Of a stretch of DNA of 7,320 nucleotides, positions 3,437-7,320 are shown piece after piece. This DNA comes from CAZKCI01 sp964551475. GTDB lineage: Bacteria > Auribacterota > Erginobacteria > Erginobacterales > CAZKCI01. Position 1 is the first letter of the stretch, and each line of letters starts with the position of its first letter. The position numbers were made by a program, and so were the translations under genes. The notes below the pieces were generated by a model. That model worked only from the letters and a program-made list of their open reading frames with translations. It searched no databases and had not been told where the DNA came from. The stretch lies in the NCBI GenBank assembly GCA_964551475.1, contig CAZKCI010000050.1, positions 1 to 7,320 on the forward strand. The letters run 5' to 3'.

Positions 3437-5278
3437 GTGGAAAACGCTTCTTCCATCCTCATCTCCTCCCCTTCTCCGACCCGCCGGACGCTCAGCGTTC
3501 TTTTCCATCTGACCCTGATCGTCCTGATCGGGATCGCAATCTACCTCCCCGCCGGGCGGGCCTCCTTCCATCTCGACGACTCCCCCTCCATCCGGGACAA
3601 CGCCGCCATCCGCCATCTCGGCGATCTCCGGGAGATCTGGAACTTCTGGCCGACGCGCTTCTTCACCTATCTCAGCCTGGCCGCCAATTTCCGTTTCTTC
3701 CAGCTCGACCCTCTCCCCTATCACGCCGCCAATGTCGCGATCCATCTCCTGAACGCCGTCCTGGTCTATCTCCTCTGCCGCCGCCTCTTCCCGGGGCGGC
3801 CGGCGGCCTCCCTTCTCTCCTCCCTCGTCTTCCTCTGCCATCCCCTGCAGACCCAGGGCGTCACCTACGTCGTCCAGCGGGCGACCTCCTTAGCCGCTTG
3901 TTTCTATCTTTTGAGCGTCCTCCTCTATCTGAAGTCCCGCGGGAGCAGCGAAGCTTCGGCCCCGGCGATAACGTCCTGGCCGTGCTACCTCCTGTCGTTC
4001 CTTTTCTGCGTCTGCGCCATGCTCACCAAGGAGTTCGCCATCTCGCTCCCGGCCATGCTCGTTCTGGCGGAATGGCTGGCGGTGAGGGACTCCACGAGAT
4101 CGCCTCGGTCTAAAATCCTTGTCCTTCTCCCCTTTCTCCTGTCCCTCTTCCTCATCCCCGCCCTGGTCTACCTCCATCGCGACTATCCCTGCTATAACGA
4201 TTCCGGCCAGATCGAGTGGGCGAAGCAAGCCGGTCTCTTCGACAATGTCGCCGGCGGACACGGCGAGTCGCCGGGAACCTACCTTCTCACACAACCCCGG
4301 GTCTTGGCCACCTACCTCCGCCTGGTCGTTTTCCCGGCCAACCAGCGGGTGGAGTATGACTATCCCAAAATATTTTCGCCCTTCCAGCTTCGGAGTTATC
4401 TCTCGCTGATGGCCGCGCTGGCCATATTCATCGCCGGTTGCGCGGCGATAAAGCGAAAATATTTTAGATGCGCCTTCGGCCTCCTCTGGTTCGTCGTCGC
4501 CCTCATTCCCGAATCATCCGTCATACCCATACTCGACGTCTGCGTCGAGCACCGTCTCTACCTCCCGCTGGCGGGCATCTCGATCCTGGCCGGCGCCGGG
4601 CTGGAAGCGACCACGGAACGCCGGCGGGCAGTCCGAATCTTCTTCATCCTGGGACTGGCTTTCCTGTCCCTTCTCACCTATCGAAGAAACCTCACCTGGC
4701 GCGACCCGATCACGCTCTGGGAGGACAACGTCGCCAAGGCGGAGGGGAAGGCCCGCGTCCACGGGAACCTGGGGAAGGCCTATCTCGACGCCGGGCGCTT
4801 CGAAAAGGCCGCCCGGGAGTTCCAGCGGATGATCGAGCTCGATCCCACCTTCGTCGGGGCCTACAACAACCTCGCGGTGATCTACATCGACCATCTCCAG
4901 GACTACGAGGAGGCGAAGCGATACATCGCCCTTTCCCTCTCTCTCTTCCCCGACTACCCCGCCGGCTATCTGAACCTCGGCGTCATCTATCTGAACACCC
5001 GCCAGCTCAAGCCGGCGATCGAAAATTTCAAGAAGGTTTTGGAGCTCGACCCCAAAAACCTCCTCGCCCACTACAACCTGGCCGCCTGCTATGTCAACCT
5101 GGGCGACCTCGGCCGGGCCGAGGAGTCCCTGAAAATCGGCCTCTCCTACTGGCCGGAGGAGCCGCGTTTCTATCTCCTCCTGTCGCGGATCTACCGGGAA
5201 AAGGGGGACATCCCGAAAGCGGAGGAATGGGAGAAAAAACTGGGGGTTCGGGAATCGATAACCGACGGGAAGAAATGA
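3437..5278 (+). CDS. TMTC-like GT-C membrane protein with C-terminal TPR repeats
   Basis: This 613-residue protein has an N-terminal polytopic half of roughly ten membrane segments (about 20-38, 98-114, 124-140, 152-166, 183-215, 226-246, 321-337, 347-358, 374-388, 398-414) and a TPR tail. The first extracytoplasmic loop after helix 1 has FHLDDSPSI with Asp47-Asp48, the acidic pair expected of GT-C transferases that use polyprenyl-phosphate sugars. LPYHAANVAIHLLNAVLV, TYVVQRATSLAACFYLLSVL, MLTKEFAISLPAMLVLAEW and EHRLYLPLAG are typical of bacterial relatives of the TMTC O-mannosyltransferases. About five TPRs follow from residue 438 to 604 (NLGKAYLDAGRFEKAAREF, NLGVIYLNTRQLKPAIENF, HYNLAACYVNLGDLGRAEESL). 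The likely role is envelope protein glycosylation, by family resemblance only. GTG 3437 is the only reasonable start: an in-frame TAG lies at 3428-3430, and the next Met is within the membrane domain. There is no Shine-Dalgarno sequence within usual range. Confidence 0.88.
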   Translation: MENASSILISSPSPTRRTLSVLFHLTLIVLIGIAIYLPAGRASFHLDDSPSIRDNAAIRHLGDLREIWNFWPTRFFTYLSLAANFRFFQLDPLPYHAANVAIHLLNAVLVYLLCRRLFPGRPAASLLSSLVFLCHPLQTQGVTYVVQRATSLAACFYLLSVLLYLKSRGSSEASAPAITSWPCYLLSFLFCVCAMLTKEFAISLPAMLVLAEWLAVRDSTRSPRSKILVLLPFLLSLFLIPALVYLHRDYPCYNDSGQIEWAKQAGLFDNVAGGHGESPGTYLLTQPRVLATYLRLVVFPANQRVEYDYPKIFSPFQLRSYLSLMAALAIFIAGCAAIKRKYFRCAFGLLWFVVALIPESSVIPILDVCVEHRLYLPLAGISILAGAGLEATTERRRAVRIFFILGLAFLSLLTYRRNLTWRDPITLWEDNVAKAEGKARVHGNLGKAYLDAGRFEKAAREFQRMIELDPTFVGAYNNLAVIYIDHLQDYEEAKRYIALSLSLFPDYPAGYLNLGVIYLNTRQLKPAIENFKKVLELDPKNLLAHYNLAACYVNLGDLGRAEESLKIGLSYWPEEPRFYLLLSRIYREKGDIPKAEEWEKKLGVRESITDGKK

Positions 5279-5291
5279 CCGCCCTGTCGAT

Positions 5292-5356
5292 TGTGGGAGC
5301 GGCGTCTCGCCGCGATCCATGTCGGCCGGGATCGGGGCAGGAATGCCCCTCCCACA
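5292..5356. repeat. REP-like inverted hairpin pair (copies E and F)
   Basis: Copy E (5292-5318, +) has stem GCGGC, loop GTCTC, stem GCCGC. Copy F (5329-5356), read on the minus strand, has stem GGGGC, loop ATTCCT, stem GCCCC. Both start TGTGGGAG and end CGATCC. This is the only pair here that joins the two loop types. It lies between the convergent stops of the GT-C/TPR gene and batE, where it could also hinder readthrough, although neither hairpin has a T-run. Confidence 0.82.
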
Positions 5357-5405
5357 AACAGTCAAAACCTTGTCCTGTCAGCAATAATCCGCGATCCGCG
5401 ATTCC

Positions 5406-6182
5406 CTAGATTCTTTCCACCGATGTGGCCGTGACCCAGCCCGACTTGCCGTCGGGCAGCGAGATCTGCACCCAGCCGGAGCGATCGTCGCGCACGATCC
5501 TCGCCTCCGTCCCTTCATGGAGCTCGAAGGCCACCGCATCCTTCTCCTGGGGCCCGTAACGGACCGCAATTTTGGGGTCCAAAATGATCGCCCGGGGAGT
5601 CCGATAGTACGCCCAGGCGAGGACGGCGCAGATGAGGGCTGCGGCCAGCAGGCCGAGCAGGATCTTGAGAACCGGCGCCGCCGGTCTGCGCAGAGCCGGG
5701 ACCAGCAGGATCAGGAGTACCCAGACCGCGGTCAGAAAGTATATCAACGACCCCAGGGCGAGCCAGGTCCCCAAGGGCAGCTGGCGGACGACCATGAACC
5801 TGATTCGCTCGTGGAGCGGAAGAGGCAGGGCGGCGACGTCGTCCTGCACGTTCTCCAGGGCATATTCCAGGTTCTTGGCGATCTCCGGATCTCCGGGCGA
5901 AAGCCTCCAGGCCCGGCGATAGTTCAGGACCGCCCGGCCGAGAACGCCCTGCTTGAAATAGGCGTTTCCCAGGTTGTAGTACAGAGAGGCGCTGGAAAAT
6001 CCCCGGTCCACGATCCCCTGGTAGATCCCGGTCGCTTCGGCGTATTTCCCCTGCCCGTAGAGGGCGTTCGCGTTGCGGAAAAGGGCGGCGGCGTCCACGC
6101 CGTCGTCTCCCTCCGCCCGGGAGAGCGAAGCGGGCAAAGCTAGCAGAGCCGCCATCAGCAATAATTTCCAGAATCCGTTCAT
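5406..6182 (-). CDS. batE: BatE-like aerotolerance protein (TPR, two membrane helices, SH3-like)
   Basis: This 258-residue product runs from ATG 6180-6182. It has a signal peptide (MNGFWKLLLMAALLALPASLSRA) and then TPR motifs at about 31-105 (LFRNANALYGQGKYAEATGIY, SLYYNLGNAYFKQGVLGRAVLNY, then a third helix pair). Two membrane helices follow at about 141-163 and 171-192. The C-terminal bacterial SH3-like domain (AVRYGPQEKDAVAFELHEG through DGKSGWVTATSVERI) has the usual closing SGWV motif. This order is that of BatE, which acts with BatA-D in the envelope; the biochemical role of the Bat system is not settled. It sits directly after batD, as in known bat operons. The longer open frame to 6308 is rejected because its first 42 codons are mostly a palindromic repeat. 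GAGGGA directly abuts ATG 6182. A GTG five codons upstream is an alternative start. Confidence 0.88.
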   Translation of the reverse strand: MNGFWKLLLMAALLALPASLSRAEGDDGVDAAALFRNANALYGQGKYAEATGIYQGIVDRGFSSASLYYNLGNAYFKQGVLGRAVLNYRRAWRLSPGDPEIAKNLEYALENVQDDVAALPLPLHERIRFMVVRQLPLGTWLALGSLIYFLTAVWVLLILLVPALRRPAAPVLKILLGLLAAALICAVLAWAYYRTPRAIILDPKIAVRYGPQEKDAVAFELHEGTEARIVRDDRSGWVQISLPDGKSGWVTATSVERI

Positions 6183-6203
6183 TCCCTCGATCCCCACTGC
6201 CCG

Positions 6204-6306
6204 GTCATTGCGAGGACCCGGAGCGAAGCGGAGGGGACGAAGCAATCTCTCGCCTCCCGCCGGGATGGGATTGCTTCGCCCCGATTGCCTCGGGGCTCGC
6301 AATGAC
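6204..6306. repeat. Palindromic GTCATTGCGAG-type repeat between batD and batE
   Basis: The ends GTCATTGCGAG (6204-6214) and CTCGCAATGAC (6296-6306) are exact inverted repeats of 11 bases. Inside, CGAAGCAATC (6238-6247) pairs with GATTGCTTCG (6269-6278). Degenerate GAGCGAAGCG and CCTCGGGG segments fill the arms. It belongs to a dispersed repeat type I recognise from many environmental bacterial genomes. Here it accounts for most of the 163 bases between batD and batE. Read from either side it would fold as a long hairpin with internal loops. Confidence 0.85.
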
Positions 6307-6345
6307 ATATCGGGCGGCGCCGGCGGGCCTCATTGTACCCGGGCC

Positions 6346-7320
6346 TCATCGAATCTTCACCTTCTCCAGCCGGTCCACGATCCCCTCCACCTTTTCCAGG
6401 AAGTCCGCCATCCCCTCCGAGGAGGCGGAGGGGGCATAGCGCGCGCGGTCGCAGACGTTGAACGCATCTTGCACGTCGGCCAGAAACTCCGGCGGCAGTC
6501 CGGCTTTCTCGATCCTCGGGGCGACGGACTCGCAGTCGACCGCGCCGGAAGGAAGGCCGAGCTTGTCACCGAGATAGCAGATCATGGCCCGATGAGCGGC
6601 GGCGTAGAACTTCGCCGTCTCGCCGGCCTTGAGGAGTCGGGCCGCCTCCCGGAAGCGCGCCCGCGCCGTCCGGCTGGCCCGCACCTTGCGGGCATAGACC
6701 CGGTCGGAACGGAGCCGCTCTCTTTGGGACTGGAATCGCGCCGTCGCCAGGATGAGGAGCGCCGGGAGAAGATGCGCCGCCCAATACCATCCGTTCCGGT
6801 AGAAAGAACGGCGGGAGTGGACAAGCTCTCCGGGGTTATCCTTTATATACAGGATATCTTTCTGCAGCAGCGCGATCCCCGTCTTCCCGTTCCCCGCGGG
6901 AGCGGCCTCCACCAGCATCGCCGGCCCTTCCGCGGGGGCGGGGTCGACCATGATCGCTATCGGCTCGGACTTTTCGACGCGATAGACGCCAGCGGAAGGA
7001 TCGAACCAGCTGAACTCCACCGCGGACAGGGCCTGCTCGCCCTCCTTGAGCGGGATGACGACCTGCTTGAAGATCTTCTCCCCTCCGATCCGGTCCCCGT
7101 CGGCCCGCTTCTTCGTTTCCACCTCCGGATCGTAGGTCTTGAAGTCCCCTCCCGGCCGAAAAACGGGCAGGCGCACGGAATCGATGTTTCCTTCTCCGGA
7201 AACCCGGACCGTGAGGGTGATCGGTTCCCCGATCTTCACTTGCGGAGGCTTCGCATCGACGTCCATCCGGAAGCGGCCGACCGCGCCGCTGAAATCCTCG
7301 GGGCGGCCGTCCGGCGGGAG
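6346..7320 (-). CDS. batD: BatD-like aerotolerance protein, C-terminal portion (5' end outside window)
   Basis: The frame is open from the right edge to TGA 6346-6348, giving the last 324 residues. No start is in the window; the in-frame ATG at 7264-7266 is internal to the conserved domain. PPDGRPEDFSGAVGRFRMDV followed by GEPITLTVRVSGEGNIDSVRLPVF is the hallmark BatD pattern: a P-x-x-F-x-G-A-V-G stretch and then a V-x-G-x-G-N beta segment. The periplasmic part then continues (KIFKQVVIPLKEGEQALSAV.FSWFDP). One membrane helix (about visible residues 177-193, WYWAAHLLPALLILATA) precedes a basic, helical cytoplasmic tail (SQRERLRSDRVYARKVRASR, then LLKAGETAKFYAAAHRAMICYLGDKLG). The order BatD then BatE is that of bat operons. 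MoxR, DUF58, BatA and BatB genes would be expected further right. Confidence 0.9.
   Translation of the reverse strand, partial: LPPDGRPEDFSGAVGRFRMDVDAKPPQVKIGEPITLTVRVSGEGNIDSVRLPVFRPGGDFKTYDPEVETKKRADGDRIGGEKIFKQVVIPLKEGEQALSAVEFSWFDPSAGVYRVEKSEPIAIMVDPAPAEGPAMLVEAAPAGNGKTGIALLQKDILYIKDNPGELVHSRRSFYRNGWYWAAHLLPALLILATARFQSQRERLRSDRVYARKVRASRTARARFREAARLLKAGETAKFYAAAHRAMICYLGDKLGLPSGAVDCESVAPRIEKAGLPPEFLADVQDAFNVCDRARYAPSASSEGMADFLEKVEGIVDRLEKVKIR

Noticed and set aside
4514..5365. 283-codon minus-strand open frame opposite the GT-C/TPR gene
   Set aside because: The + strand frame has clear membrane helices and TPR consensus across the same bases. The minus frame is Gly/Val/Asp/Glu-biased and extends into the REP pair.
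6183..6308. BatE start at 6308
   Set aside because: The extra 42 residues are translated mostly from a palindromic repeat, whereas Met at 6182 opens a normal signal peptide.

Overview
This is a GC-rich, gene-dense stretch of a bacterial chromosome from a diderm (Gram-negative type) organism. Two likely lipoproteins, a periplasm-facing Bat pair (BatD, BatE) and a GT-C/TPR membrane glycosyltransferase-like protein support that. The density and variety of small palindromic and tandem repeats in the gaps fits a large-genome environmental or uncultured lineage, but I cannot name a phylum. Nothing here looks like a phage, plasmid, CRISPR or IS element.

Layout, left to right. Bases 1-248 hold the 3' end of a Gfo/Idh/MocA-family oxidoreductase (+). 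After a gap filled by an inverted pair of REP-like hairpins comes a MoaD/ThiS-type sulfur carrier (422-697, +). Next is a putative lipoprotein of unknown family (751-1293, +). A 312-base gap (1294-1605) carries another inverted hairpin pair enclosing a third palindrome, plus an octamer repeat. It leads to a shortened LOG/TIGR00725-like gene (1606-1803, +). Convergent with that, and overlapping it by 11 bases, is a minus-strand gene for an OB-fold / transmembrane / degenerate staphylococcal-nuclease-like protein (1793-2749). Upstream of it is a small PEGA-like lipoprotein (2817-3149, -). A perfect bidirectional terminator-type hairpin (3161-3213) separates these from an initiator tRNA-fMet (3261-3334, -), which has its own clear promoter. 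A divergent gene begins at 3437 (+) and encodes a 613-residue TMTC-like GT-C protein with TPR repeats. A third REP-like inverted pair lies between its stop and the convergent batE gene (5406-6182, -). batE lies downstream of batD (6346 to beyond the right edge, -), and the two are separated by a GTCATTGCGAG-type palindromic repeat.

How the genes relate. BatD and BatE are the tail of a Bat (Bacteroides aerotolerance) operon; the MoxR, BatA and BatB genes would be expected beyond the right edge. The two minus-strand genes at 1793-3149 may form a small envelope-related unit. The sulfur carrier and the lipoprotein at 751 could be co-transcribed but have no obvious common function.

The most notable non-coding result is a family of six hairpins whose stems change in a compensatory way while keeping the flanking TGTGGGAG and CGAT blocks. 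They occur as three head-to-head pairs. The most notable protein is the OB-TM-SNase-like product, in which the positions that should be catalytic or metal-binding are largely replaced. I see no convincing complete new system; these are the points worth following.
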